From Planoprotostelium fungivorum (taxonomy: Eukaryota > Evosea > Variosea > Cavosteliida > Cavosteliaceae): a stretch of 64,000 nt of DNA. Below are positions 26,046 through 37,783 of the stretch, piece by piece. The stretch covers positions 271,971 through 335,970 of the forward strand of contig MDYQ01000022.1 of the NCBI GenBank assembly GCA_003024175.1. Direction: 5' to 3'. A model generated the notes under the pieces. It was not told where the DNA came from and did no database searches. It saw nothing but the letters and a program-made list of their open reading frames with translations. Position 1 is the first letter of the stretch. Every line of letters begins with the position of its first letter. A program made the translations under genes and the position numbers.

Positions 26046-29000
26046 TTATTTATCATGTTCTTCGTGTAACCTTGCAATCTCGTTCCCCAAGGTGACCACA
26101 TCATTCTGCAGAGTTCAGTTTCCTCTCTCCTTCATCTCACCTGTAGCTGTATATTCCGCAGCATGGTGTCTTGTAACACAGCTTCCATTCGATTGTATCT
26201 CTCTTGGTCTAGATCCTTATCTCTTCCAAATCCCCAGAAGCCACTGCTTCGTGTCACCTTTGCCGTTGTGTCCTTGTCCATCTCCTCCGACGCTCTTCCT
26301 GTCACTTTGCTCTTGGCCACAAAGTCTCTTATGATCGTCTGTACACGTCAACCTTGAAGCCTTTCATTCTTCCCACCTCTTTGTTACTCAACTCGGCACT
26401 CAATTTCTGTATCTCGTCTTCGCTGTTCCTTTCACATCTTCAGTTCCATCCTCTGGCATTCACCCACCTCAGCTTCTCCTCCAGAGCCACTTTGTCGCTG
26501 ATCAGCTTTCCCTTCTCCATGGCCAAAGCCGTGATGTCATCCTGCAGCACATCCACTGATACACCTGTTCTGTCAGCGACGATGAGATGATGAGATGATC
26601 ACCTAGGGATGTCATCGGAGCTGGAGGTGATATGACGCTCGCATCGAATAGTTTGGGTCTCATCTCGGGACTCGAATTGTTGGAGTTGGACAGTGTGGAG
26701 TGTAAGTTGGGAGTGGAAGACATCATACGATTTCCCTTGGCCAGCTGAAGCCTAGGGTCCTTCGGTGCGGTGGTCGTGGCCAGCTGCAATTCCGCACTGT
26801 TCCTCTCAGTCTTTCCTTCTCTACCTCCTCACCTCAAGTCTTCGATTCTCTTCTCGTACTCTCTCCTCTCCTTCACCGTCTGTTGCTTCAGATCCTTCTG
26901 GAATTGTGCTTGCTTCTTCTCTGCGATCCTCTGTTCCGTGATGCTGTCTTTCAGCGCGATCTCGGCCTGTTCTTTCTTCTCGATGCTGTCCTTCAGCTCC
27001 TCCTCCATCTGCTTCATCTTCTGCTCCATCTCTTCTCCCCTGCTGCTCAGTTCTTCGATCTGAAGGTGCGCCGTCTCGATGTCTTGTCGGTTCACACTGT
27101 TCCCTTGTCACTCACTCTCCTCTTCACTCTCTCACCTCTGATCACTCAGCAGTTCGTCTCTCTCCTTCACGAGTTGGTCTCTCTCTGCGACGATGTTCTC
27201 CATCCTTTCCTCCAATTCTCTCTTCTCATCACTTACCTATTCATCGTTAATGATACACGGTATGATCATCACATGAGATGAGGATGAATGGGAAGACACG
27301 CACGGTGGTGAGATTCTCTTTGAATCGATCTCTGCTGGCCCTGGTGGCTTCCAATCGGATGTTCGCCTCCTCCAACTTCTCTTCTAATTCCTCTACTCTG
27401 GATGTCAATTGGATCACTCTCTCCTCTGATATACGGTTCCTCTCCATCTCATCCTCCAATGCCTTTCTCGTGTCGTTCCATAGACCAAAGTAGTTATCCA
27501 TCTTCGATTTCATCTCTTTCGAGTCCTCTTGCATTCGATTGATGTCTTCGTTCAAGTGCAAGATACTCTCTTTGTACGCCGCAATTTGATCCATCTGGTC
27601 TCTTCAGTTGTCTCTCTCTCCACCCTCTCACCTTGATCTTCACACCCTCATCGTTCTCTCTCATCCTCTGTTCTGTGGACGCGATCTTCTCTTGCAAGGC
27701 CGCTATCTGCTTCCATCACTCGATCGTTCACCATCTCCTTCACCTCTTTCGTGTATTTGTTGATCTCTTCCTTCAACTGTCCTGCATTCGTGTCCACGCT
27801 CGCTTTGTTTTGATTCAACGCGCTCATATCGTTCTGCAGACCTTGTATCGTGCTCTTGAGTGCATTCTATCCTCTTTCAGTCTCTCTCATCACACGTGCT
27901 CACCATCTCTTTCTCCGCATTCTCTTCTTGTGATTTCTTCATTGCCTTCTCCATGGCCAATTCATCTCTCAACTCATCGATCCTCAGTGACTTTTCTCTG
28001 TCTTCCGTCACATCGATTAGAAAGTGAAGGACTCACGATAATTTCGAGATGATGTGCTCTCTGTCCTCGTGCACCATCTTTAGCTCTTCCTCGAATCGAT
28101 CCTTCTCTGTTCCCGCCTTCTTCGTCTCCTCTTTCTATTCTGTGTCACTCTCCACACATCCAATTCACAGAGTACTGTGAACATATCGATGTATCACTCT
28201 ATCTATATTATATTGATGTATCAATCTATCTATATCATATGGATGTACCAATCTATCTATATCGATGGTTCTCACATATTTCTTGATCAACTCTTGAAGG
28301 TTCTTTGCTTCTGCTTCCTACATCCATTGAGTCTTCCTCAATCATCGATCTCACCCTCGCTTCGATGTTTTGCTTGTGCTTGGTCACGATCTGTTCCACC
28401 TGTTCTTCCCTCTCCTTCTTCAACTGGTTCATCTTCTCCTCGTGATCTTGTTGCATCTTGGTTAGACTCGTCTGCCTCATCTTCGTCTTCTCCTTCCACT
28501 TTTCGATCTCCGCCTCTAACGCTCCCTTCTCTTCCTCTAACTTTCTCACGCGGTTCCTGTCTGTGTCACTGCATCATCACCCTCCCTTCTCACTTGATCT
28601 CCTCCGTGTCTTCATTTCCCTTCCTTCGACCGAGTGCAGGTGACAGAGGATCAGCCTGATTCGATGAATAGAGATCCTTCAGAGGGACTCACCTGATGGG
28701 ATGATGATGCATCACTCGGTGGAGAGGATGATAGAGGATTCAATGGAGGATGTGATTCTCTGGGAGAGAGGGGATCTTGTGAAGGGGAGAGGGGATCCTG
28801 TGAGAGGGGATCTTGTGAAGGGGAGAGAGGATCTTGTGAGAGGGGATCGTCTGATGTCTGGAGGGGATTGAAGGCCTCCGTCTTCAGTTGTCCGGATCTC
28901 TTCAGATCCACCGGAGCTTGCTTCTGGGACACCTGTTCCGTTCAGTGAAGTAATGAATGTGACGTCACCTTGGTGAAGGAGCTCTCACGCAACTCCGTCA

Positions 29001-29831
29001 CGAGTGTCTTGAGGGGCTGTCATTGTTTCAGATCAGGTACATCGTGGAGATGAGAGACTCGTTGTAGATGTCGAATGTGGATGGAGTGTGAAGATGAACA
29101 CCTTCTCTGGGGACTCAGCGTTGGAAGAAACGTCCAATTGATCCAAGATGTATTCCACTTGACGAACTCTGTGAACCAGTTTGTCTTCTGTTTCCGTCTG
29201 CTGTCGTCGCATACGGGCCATATCAGCTGTGATCGTTCACTCTCTCATCTCTTTCTCTTCTCACCCTGCATCTTTCGGCTCTCTTCATCTCTCATCTTGA
29301 TCACTCCTGTCTTCTCTTGCACCTATCTCTGTCAACCTCTCCTCACCTTCTCTTCTCCTCACCTCCTTCTTGATCTTCTCCAGCTCTTGATTTAATTGGT
29401 TGTTCGACTCGTGTATACTCTTGATGCTAGCCCTCAACACTTGTTGCTAGCGATTGTCATCCACCGATTCTGTGGAGATAGAGGATCAAGCACTCACTTG
29501 TTCGATATTTTCTGCCTTGGATGCCTCGAGATTATGAAGCAAGACGTCTCTCTCTTTTTGGAGATTAGAGAATTCTACGCTCTTTTTGCTCTTTGATATT
29601 ACGTCTGCATAACGGTAAATCATTCGATGATCAAGATCGACGTGTCAGATTCACCATTTAGTTTTGTATTCTCTGAGGGGTGTCAGTGCATCCCTTCTAA
29701 CGTATATACGCACCGTTCTTCAAGAGTTTGACTTGCTCTTTCAGTTCGTATGCTGTCTGCCTCTCCTCTAGAAATAAGCCCTGAAGGCGAGTGAACTCTT
29801 CGACAGAGATACCACCTCCGTCGGAAGCCAT
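26046..29831 (-). CDS. Long coiled-coil protein
   Basis: ATG at 29831 (MASDGGGISVEEFTRLQG). At least ten exons, nearly all heptad-rich coiled coil: for example the segments near 29550 (FSNLQKERDVLLHNLEASKA), 28540-28330 (KLEEEKGALEAEIEKWKEK), 27590-27310 (EERVIQLTSRVEELEEKLEE) and 27100-26830. A non-coiled Pro/Ser insert with repeats of SQDPLSP lies at 28860-28760, and a Ser/Asn/Pro region at 26790-26560. The protein ends ARLHEEHDK (TAA 26046). A golgin, centrosomal or cytoskeletal scaffold is possible but not shown. Internal exon boundaries are approximate. The 5' end faces ALG2 252 bp away. Confidence 0.75.
28177..28266. repeat. ~30-nt tandem repeat in an intron
   Basis: Three copies of a GATGTATCAATCTATCTATAT-like unit, in an intron of the coiled-coil gene. 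Confidence 0.8.
28757..28860. repeat. Coding repeat in the Pro/Ser insert
   Basis: Alternating repeats of GGGGATCTTGTGA and GGGGAGAGG units encode repeated SQDPLSP on the minus strand. The repeat is in frame, so copy number could vary without breaking the protein. Confidence 0.8.
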
Positions 29832-30083
29832 GAACTCCGCCCTTCTCTCTGTAGCGACGCTAGCGCTGCTCGATTTTTGCTCTCCCCTCTACAATCGCTT
29901 TGAGGCTAAGATTTCATTGAGATACACGTCTTGATCAGCTAATCAAGCTAAGTGTGGGTGAGTGGAAAGTGAAGTTAACCCTGCTGGAACGGTACCATTC
30001 GGCACAGAGAACTTCTCCAGGAACAGGCCTCGTTCAAACGGAGATGCATTTGTAGACGCGTCACAAAATTCCAAAAACGAAAG

Positions 30084-32005
30084 ATGATCGGCCCAACACT
30101 GATCATCCTGATATTACCTCTGTGTCTCTTTTTGTTCTTCTTGTGGAGGATTCCACCTCTCAAGAAAGTCCAGAAGAATGAGAAATTACACGTCTCCTTT
30201 GTTCATCTCGATATGGGCCTCGGTGAGCTCACCGCCTTTCGATCGAAAGTAACGGCTCATACTGAGGTACAAATAGGTGGTGCTGAGCGTCTCGTTGTTG
30301 ACGCTGTCGTGAGTCTGCAGAATCTCGGCCACACCGTTGAGATATGGACAACAAACCATCCGAAGGACCACTGCTTTTCTGAAACGCTCACTAGGATCCC
30401 CATGGTTGTGTCGGGGCGCTTCATCCCTCACCACATCTCTGGAAGATTTCAGAGTCTCCTCTCCACCATCAGAATGGCTTGGCTCTCTCTTTCCCTCGTA
30501 CTGTCTCACCCAATCAATGGCTATCCTCAGGTTCGTCTCTCTTCTCACCCAAAACTCACTCTAACAGGTCATTGTCGTAGATGGCGTTAGCACCTGCATT
30601 CCTCTCCTCAAATTGTCTGGCAGGAAGGTAATTCGCACCGTCTGTCCCTGCATCGTGTGACATGAGACAGGTGCTGTTCTACTGTCACCATCCAGACCTC
30701 CTTCTGGTTCGAAAGAAGACCGGAGCGTTGCGTCAACAATACAGGGCCGTGATGAATTACTTGGAAGAAGCCACCACCGCCTGTGCCGATCGCATCGTCG
30801 TCAACTCTCAGTACACAGGTCTTCGCTTCCGTCAGTCTTTCCCCAGGTACCCCCCGTCTCCTCCTTCTTTCTCTCCCTCTCTTTCATCCTGTCTCTACAC
30901 CTTCCAATCTCCTTTCTATACCTTCCAATCTCCTTTCTATACCTTCCAATCTCCTCTCCTCTGATGTCTTCAGATTGACAGAGACCCCCGAAGTAGTGTA
31001 CCCCTGTGTGAACATCCAAGTACTAGACGGGCTGATCCAACATCGAACGGAACTACCCATTCCACGGTGAGGAGAGAGGAAGGAGGGAGTTGACGAGGAC
31101 AGAGAGAAGAAGGTGTTCCTCTCCATCAATCGTTTCGATCCGGCGAAGAAAGTCGAGACGGCCGTGAGGGCCTTCTCCCATCTGGTGGATGAGATGAAGA
31201 AGAATGGAGAAGACACGTCTCATCTCCTCTTGCTGGTGGCGGGAGGGTACGATCCCACCGTGGCAGCCAATCGAGATTATCATCGACTCTTGATTTCCAT
31301 CGCCGAGGAGAGCGGAATCCAGCAGGACACGATCGCCCGAGGAGAGGTACACCACGAGGGAAAGAGAGGTGAAAGTGATGTAGAGGGGTCAATTGATTGG
31401 AGCAGACAGCTGGAGGAGATGTGGGGTGGTGTTCCTTCCCGACATCTCAGATGACATGAAGATGAATCTACTCTGCAGGGCCGAAGCTCTCTTGTACACT
31501 CCCTCCCTCGAACACTTTGGAATCGTACCCGTAGAGGCCATGGTAGCAAGGTACACCTATCATCACATATCATCACATATCATATATCATCACCTATCAT
31601 CACCTATCATCACATATCATCACATATCACAATATCATCAAATATCACATATCATCCTTATGGATCCATCATCTATAGATCACATATCATCGATGGAATA
31701 GACATGGAGTGATGGCGATAGATGTCCGATCATAGCCGTGAACGATGGAGGACTGCTGGAGACCGTGACGAACGATGAGAAGCAGGGCTACCTGTGTCCC
31801 AGTGGAGATTTCAAGATGTTCTCCGAGAAGATGAAGCACCTCCTTCAGCACTCCGACGTGGCTGAGAGAATGGGACGAAACGGTGAGAGGAAGGTGTCTT
31901 CCTTGCTGATGGAAAGCAGGAAGAGAAAGGGCCATTCGCCTCTTCTCTTTGGAGACTCTGGGTCAGACATTGGATCGCATCTTGACCTTCCTCGCTTCCC
32001 ATTGA
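30084..32005 (+). CDS. ALG2: Alpha-1,3/1,6-mannosyltransferase ALG2
   Basis: Adds the second and third mannoses to the dolichol-linked oligosaccharide on the cytosolic ER face. ATG 30084 begins with a membrane anchor ([20 protein letters not shown]). Conserved GT4 blocks are in order: [12 protein letters not shown] joined to [67 protein letters not shown] (~31115), [30 protein letters not shown] (~31500) and [10 protein letters not shown]. After the last intron (about 31883-31919) it ends [15 protein letters not shown] and stops at 32005. The intron at about 31553-31725 is full of ATCATCACATATC repeats. The protein is a usual ALG2 length. Its stop is 26 bp from the stop of the convergent TRMO gene. 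Confidence 0.94.
30898..30960. repeat. 20-nt tandem repeat in an ALG2 intron
   Basis: Three copies of a TACCTTCCAATCTCCTTTCT-like unit between two ALG2 exons. Confidence 0.8.
31553..31690. repeat. ATCATCACAT simple repeats in an ALG2 intron
   Basis: About 130 bp of short direct repeats (ATCATCACAT and relatives) inside one ALG2 intron, making it the longest intron of the gene. Confidence 0.85.
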
Positions 32006-32031
32006 TCACTCCTCTGCATACAATGAAGAGT

Positions 32032-33514
32032 TTATTCGTTCTTGTTGATGGGTTGATCGGCAGAGTGTATGGAGAGGACGACGGCGTAGTCATCGCGAAC
32101 GGTGAACTCGACCAGGAGACTATCGATGCGGAACGTGTGAGTCAGGTTGGGTGTCTGCTCTCAGTCACTTCCTCACTGCAGATCATCTCACCTCTCTCGC
32201 TTTGTTCTGTCGCTCGTGTTGTGTTCGGATGTCCAGCAATAGCACTTGATTGATGGCATTCTACATCCGTCAGTCTCCACTCCAATCTCTTCTTTTGTGA
32301 CATCTCTCGTGATGATGAACACCTCACCCTCAGAGACTCAGGTATACCCTGGTAGAGGCTCAAAGAGCCCTTGTTCTTCTCAAATTGTCTCTCTGCTTTC
32401 TCCGTCCATTGTACTCCCTTGAATGATTCCACCTGTTCACCTCTCAACACACGACTCTATCATTCAACGAAGAGAGTGATGTGAATACGAGTCACTGGAT
32501 GGAGAGAAAGAGGAATACCTTGGGGGTCTGAATCCAATCGGCAGTGTGAGCATCTGGGAGAGAGTCATATTCTTTGACGTAAGGCTTGATGTCCAGGATG
32601 GGTGTGCCCTCCAAGAGATCGAGTCCAGATAGAATGAGAGTTCCCTTGGAGTCTAAACCCTCCACCTTCGCCACCGAGAGACCGATGGCATTGGGACGAT
32701 GAGGTGTGCTGTCAATGGATTCAGAGGAATGACTGTGGATGAGAGTAGAGCAGTTGAATTCAGAGGAACGGAGATGGATGAGAATAGATCACCGAGTGGA
32801 GAAGAGACCAACTTTGGCACCATCCAAACGAGGTGGCTTCACTTTGCTCTTGACGTTGCTCAGGTTCGTATTGGCCAGTTGTTTCTTGAGCAGATTCTTC
32901 TTCAGTTCTTGAGCACTGTTGGTGTTGTCGTGGAAGATGAAGATGATCCAGGCGTGGGAGAAGTCAGTCAGGTTGGAGAGAGATTCTATGCCATTGTGAC
33001 GAGGGAGGAGAGTGATCGTTGCTCTTGAATCGGGAACCAGTATTCCTTGTCTCGGTGTGCCGTATCTGTTCTCTCTCATTCTCTCCTCTCATTCAGTTCT
33101 CACCTCTGTTTGAAGCACGATTTGACGTAACCTGTACCTGTTAGTGTTATAACTTGCCCTCCACTCACCGATCGGTTTAATATCGCTCGTGTCATAACCT
33201 TCCGCTGTGTTGGGTGTCTTTTGTATTGCCGCCCGGAGTGCCTTATTCATTCAGCTTGGCCGATCGTGTCTCTCACCCTCTCTGCTTCAATTCTACCACG
33301 TCTGTCAGCTTCACGGTTCGTCTCGATCTCTCTTCTCGCTAAACTTTCCTCTCTCAGTTGCACTTCTATCTCTTCTTTCTTCTTCTTGATCTGAGCCAAT
33401 TCTATCTCGATTGGTGATGTGATCGCCATGATGTATTTCACCTGTTTGAGATCGTAGGAATAACAAACCGACACCGACGGCGACAGAGCACAGAAAGAGT
33501 AACCTGCCCTCCAT
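32032..33514 (-). CDS. TRMO: tRNA (adenine(37)-N6)-methyltransferase TRMO, with N-terminal membrane/coiled-coil extension
   Basis: The TSAA/TrmO domain uses SAM to methylate the N6 of t6A37 in tRNAs. It shows DIKPIGYVKSCF joined to RYGTPRQGILVPDSRATI (~33080), SHAWIIFIFHDN, KVKPPRLDGAKVGLFSTR, then TPHRPNAIGLSVAKVEG over an intron (~32690), LSGLDLLEGTPILDIKPY, and near the end AINQVLLLDIRTQHERQ (~32250) and a last exon ending DQPINKNE (TAA 32032). The start I choose is ATG 33514 (MEGRLLFLCSVAVGVGLLF). This gives a hydrophobic segment and a charged coiled coil (IKKKKEEIEVQLREESLARR) before the enzyme. A 35-nt intron (~33246-33280) joins the two parts. A shorter protein from ATG 33250 is the alternative. 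Confidence 0.88.
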
Positions 33515-33613
33515 GATCTGATCTTGGAAAAAATCAAAGTGATCATCCCATGTTGTAGATCATAATTTCCAAGAAAGACGAGGTTTCAGGGACGGAGGCA
33601 AAAACGCGGGATC

Positions 33614-35077
33614 ATGCCACCGAAAAGAGTGAAGAAAGAAGAGGAACCACCCGTGGAGAAGAAAGCGAAAGTATCACCGCCTGATCCTGATCCTGTATCT
33701 GAGTCGGAAGACGATGAGTCGGACAAGCCTCCTTGCCAATACGGAGCGAATTGTTATCGGAAGGTAATTCACAACGTAGTGATCGACCTCATATCCCAAT
33801 CAGAATCCGAATCATCTGGCCGAGTTTTACCATCCAAAGAAGAAAGCAGCCATCTCTCCACCAAAAATTGTACAGGCTCAGCCTGTTCCCGCTCCTGCAG
33901 CAGTATATAATGGTACGTACAAGTTACGAGATGAAACTCATGTGTCAGGGGCTTCTAAAAGTGGGGAGGAATACAGCACACTCCTTCGCTTCGCGTTACA
34001 GACCGGACGGATCTCAGTGGACGACAAGAGGAAGTTGAGAGAATATAAGAAGGAGAACAAGATAACGAACGAGGAGCATTCATCTCTGCTCCTCAAGTTC
34101 GGTTGGACGGATGAAGAGTATGAAGACGGAGAGAAGACTGAGGTGAGACTCAGTTCGATTGGCCAAGGACTGAAGCGGAGTAGAAAGATGACGGTATGGA
34201 CCTGAACGAAGAGAGAAAGGTCATACAGAATGGAGGCTTCCAGATCATCAGAATCACAAAGGGAGATAGTGTGAAGAGCAAGGAGTATACCAACATCTTC
34301 GCCAAAGTGAGATTGAAGAGGGAGGAGAATCTGAGAGAAATAGGTGTCCACACAATTCTACGACACCATGTCCAAAGCGCAGGGTGATGAGACAGTGAGG
34401 GCGACAAATTGATCTCCGCAGGTAATTACACAGTCACAGAAATTGGGGTGGTAGCGAATGCTGCGTTGTACAAAGGGTACCAACAGAAGAAGGTGAACGA
34501 CACTTGGAACTCGACTGAGGAGAGAACAGATGGAGATCGAGACGAAGAACAATGAGAAGACGAAAGAAGAGTGGGGATTCCACGGTACCACAGAAGATTC
34601 AATCCAGAAGATCTCCCAAGGAGGCTTCCTACACCCTGCAACCTTGAAGCAGATCCAAAATCAAAACAAGAAGAAGAAGAAGGGAGGAAAAGATAAGCCA
34701 GTGGAGCTGTTGGACGATGGTTACTTTGGTCATGGCATCTACTTTACAAAGTTCTCTGACTACGCGTAAGTCATGAGAGTGTGTCTGAGCTGATGGGGTA
34801 GTATGTGGTATTCTGAAGAGAGGAACTCAAATCAAGTTTTACTCAGCCACATCATCATGGGTAGACCGTACCAATGCAATAAGAGGTGAATCTCGCGTCA
34901 TTCAATGTTGATACGAACCGGCGCAGAATGGACGGGCAAGGGTTAGTGCCGGGGTATGACACACACACCTCACCAAAAGGAAACGAGATCGTCGTATTTG
35001 AGCCAGCACAGATTCTGCCCAGATACATCATCACCTTTGATAAGAAAGAAGCCAAGGAGAGAGAGCAAGAGAGCTGA
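33614..35077 (+). CDS. PBZ zinc-finger poly(ADP-ribose) polymerase
   Basis: The basic N-terminus (MPPKRVKKEEEPPVEKKAKV) looks nuclear. A PBZ zinc finger follows, split by an intron: CQYGANCYRK then NPNHLAEFYHP, giving the C...C...H...H ligands of poly(ADP-ribose)-binding fingers. After a helical middle part (~33950-34400) comes a PARP catalytic domain: VTEIGVVANAALYKGYQQKK, EWGFHGTTEDS (the NAD His), GHGIYFTKFSDYA (Tyr), and GNEIVVFEPAQILPRYI with the catalytic Glu. The H-Y-E triad points to polymer synthesis. The frame change at ~34500 is an intron (about 34493-34529). Reader and writer are thus in one protein, suggesting a DNA-damage role. The start is 99 bp from the divergent TRMO start; AATAAA lies at 35083. 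Confidence 0.9.
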
Positions 35078-35144
35078 AGGGAAATAAACATCGGTTGTAA
35101 TCCGTCATAATTTGTTCACAATCACATCGCATCACATCACCGAC

Positions 35145-35711
35145 ATGACGCAGACTGGTGGAATAGATGTAGAAGACCATGAAGCAATACGGTATTATCT
35201 TGGGTTCAACGACGATGAGATGTCCTTCGTCGAAGCAGTGACGTACTTCCTCAAATCTGTGGGTTGGACCGAAACATGGACAGTGGCTCTGGTCATTTTC
35301 CACATCTTCTCGTTGATTTTGGTGATATCCACGCGGCACATGATCAACCTGCAGATGTTCCTCTTCTTCTTTTTTTGTGAGTGTGAGCCTTTGTCATTCA
35401 TCTGAAGCCTTGCAGTCGGACTGGCTTATATATCAGAGCCCATCAATAAATGGGGTAGTGAAAACTGGAGCTCCTTCGCAGAGAGGAATTATTTTGACGA
35501 TCACGGCTCTTTCATCACCTTCATGTACTCACTGCCTCTGATCATCATCCTCTTTGTGATTCTGGTGAGTGCTCTTTGTAACAATGATACGAATGATATG
35601 CTGATGGATTAACAGATCAATTTCCTCCGGATCATGAGTGATCTATTGGTGAAAGTGAAGAGAGCTGAGATCCGACAAAAGAACAAAAAGAGTGCGGATA
35701 AATCACAGTAG
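35145..35711 (+). CDS. TMEM18: TMEM18 homologue
   Basis: ATG 35145 (MTQTGGIDVEDHEA). Shared with TMEM18: the block VGWTETWTVALVIFHIFSL, then AYISEPINKWGSENWSSFA, NYFDDHGSFITFMYSLPLII, and the basic tail LVKVKRAEIRQKNKK. There are three to four membrane helices and two short introns (~35377-35415 and ~35564-35614). TMEM18 sits in the nuclear membrane in animals; its function here is unknown. It starts 67 bp after the PARP stop and ends 15 bp from the RSPH3 stop. Confidence 0.9.
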
Positions 35712-35726
35712 TCAACTATTTTACGT

Positions 35727-37085
35727 TTAATCATCCTCTTCTTCTTCCTCATCGCTATTTTCACTCTGTTCCCCGGTGTTCTCCTCTCCGCTCGATTCGT
35801 GCCCCGGTTGCTCTGCATTCGGTTTCGATTGCTCCTCCAGCTCTTGCTCTTCTTTCTTTCTCTTCGCTGCTTCTTCCTTCAGAGTCATCTCCCTTTCCTC
35901 CTCGAGCTTTCTCTTCTTCGTCTCCTCCCATACATTCCTGGCCTTTTCCAGTGCGTGGTGGATGGCGTCCTGCATGATCATCTGCGCCAGCTCTCGGTTC
36001 GATAGCTGATGTTCGACCTCTTGATACAGCCAGGGAGTGAACACAACCTCTACCTACATTGATGCATTAGATACTACCGGTAGAAAGCTGTTACCTCTCG
36101 CAACACTGGATCGTAGAAGTATCCCTTCTCAGTGAGGTTATCAAATACACGAGGAGCAAGATCTTGCAAATATTGCTTTGCGAAAGACCGAGCATCTGCC
36201 TTCTCCTGAATCTTCCTATCTCTTGCGACCCTCTCTTTTTCTTGGATCAGTCGAGCCTCCTTCTCTTCCTCTTTTCTGCGCTCTTCATCCTCCATTCGTT
36301 TGGCGTCCGCCAGCTCGGCAGCCCTTTTAGCCTCCATGGCGTCTTGATGTGATTGTATGTTGAAGAATTCCTCTTCGTCCCGCACTTCCAAAATGCTCTG
36401 CTCCAGCACTTTGGCAACCAACACTGACAGTAATGGTTCCACCTGCGAATTTGAATGAAACCCCACTATGAATCTCACCTCTCTGTCGAAGTCGAACAGG
36501 TCGTTTTCCCAGATTTGTGTCTCTACGTCCACTCCGCTCTTCTTCGGTACGTATTTTGGTGTCATAGGCCTCTCTTTAAACTCATCCGTTTGCGTTTGCA
36601 TATCCTTCTCGACTGGTTTGTCACTGATCTCCTCCAGATATTCATCTGTTTGAACATCCATGTGTTGCCTTCCTGATACTGGTGGTGGCATGGTTGACAT
36701 CAAGTCGTCAACGTACTGGAGGTCCTGCATTTGTTTCTGACGCAAAAGCTCTTTCTGCCTTCTCAATCTCTCCTTCTCTTTGCGAAGCCTCTCTTCGCCC
36801 TCACGCTGAAGCGCCAAAGGTGGAGGAGGTCCTAAATGTATCGTCACCGGCTGTGCTCTAAGAATATTTGTGTAACAGATGACCTGGGATCTCTTATCAC
36901 TGCTTACCTTGTGCAGTTGTACCACGACGTATGCGCGGATCCGTCATCAGATTGTGTAGGAGGGATTTGTCTGTATCATTTTTGGGATCTCTGAACTTCT
37001 TCTTGTTCGCTAATGGTCTCGGTGTTGATGTGAATGTGTATGAAGAGTTGGCTCCTGTTGAGCCCGCTCGACGGTCCACCAGCAT
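35727..37085 (-). CDS. RSPH3: Radial spoke head/stalk protein 3 (RSP3)
   Basis: The backbone of the axonemal radial spoke, linking the A-tubule to the spoke head, with PKA-anchoring and LC8-binding ability in other species. The family core is present: YTFTSTPRPLANKKKFRDP (~37040), DPRIRRGTT, GVDVETQIWENDLFDFD (~36510), LEQSILEVRDEEE, and FTPWLYQEVEHQLSNREL (~36040). Two TQT-like LC8 sites lie at ~36650-36590 (MDVQTDEY and DMQTQTDEF). It ends in an acidic EEEEEDD tail. The start is given at ATG 37085 (MLVDRR). The frame stays open upstream to an AG at about 37132, so a further 5' exon is possible. Its presence implies a motile flagellum in this organism. Confidence 0.92.
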
Positions 37086-37236
37086 TGGTGCTGTTGCAGT
37101 CCGAAAATTACTTGCATCAACCGTCTCGGTCTAAATTTAGTGTTTTATAATCATTTATTTAGAAAAACATATATTCGTTGTAGCGGGGGATTGAAGATGA
37201 GATGTGGTCATCTGAAGAACATTATTTGCTAAGAAC

Positions 37237-37736
37237 ATGTCTGGAGCCGCAGCAAACGCAGCAAGCAAAGTCGCCGGAGCTGCCGCAGAGGGAGCTGCCA
37301 AAGCAGTCACCAGCGTAGCAGCAAGCAAGCCAACCCTTCTCTACCCAGTATGTCGTCAGAAAAATCACCTCTCATTGATTTTAGGCCCTTCTTACATTGT
37401 CATTCGTTGTTGGAATTGACTACGGCTACCTGAGAGATTCCGCCATTCAGAAGAAGTACAACACTGGAACATACGGAGCTCAGAGCATCTACAAGGAGTA
37501 CCTCAAGCTCAAGACTCAACTCCACGGAGAGGAGAAGAGTGAGTCTTCTTTTTTCCAGCCACTCGACTGACCACATACAGAGCCACAGGGTGAGATTTTC
37601 CCCCGACAGTCCTTTTCGTTTCACCCAATTCCTCAAGTTGCATCTATCACACGTTCCTTCAGCTAACATGTTTGTCTAACGTCACACAGAAAACCTCAAC
37701 TTCTTCTCTGAGGAGTCCCATGACGCCAAGCACTGA
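37237..37736 (+). CDS. Small single-helix membrane protein
   Basis: ATG 37237. Three exons (introns about 37350-37384 and 37541-37689). The N-terminus is Ala-rich (GAAANAASKVAGAAAEGAA), then one hydrophobic helix (ALLTLSFVVGIDYGYL), then a charged tail (KKYNTGTYGAQSIYKEYLKL...) ending ESHDAKH. About 100 residues. The layout resembles small mitochondrial subunits such as ATP synthase subunit e, but the match is too weak to name. AATAAA lies at 37759. Confidence 0.7.
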
Positions 37737-37783
37737 GCACACTCAAGTCCCACAGTAGAATAAACACGTGGATACGATCGTCT

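Noticed and set aside
34493-34529. Premature stop in the PARP gene
   Set aside because: The stop-containing stretch is an intron; removal joins YKGYQQKK to MEIETKNNEKTKEEWG in phase.
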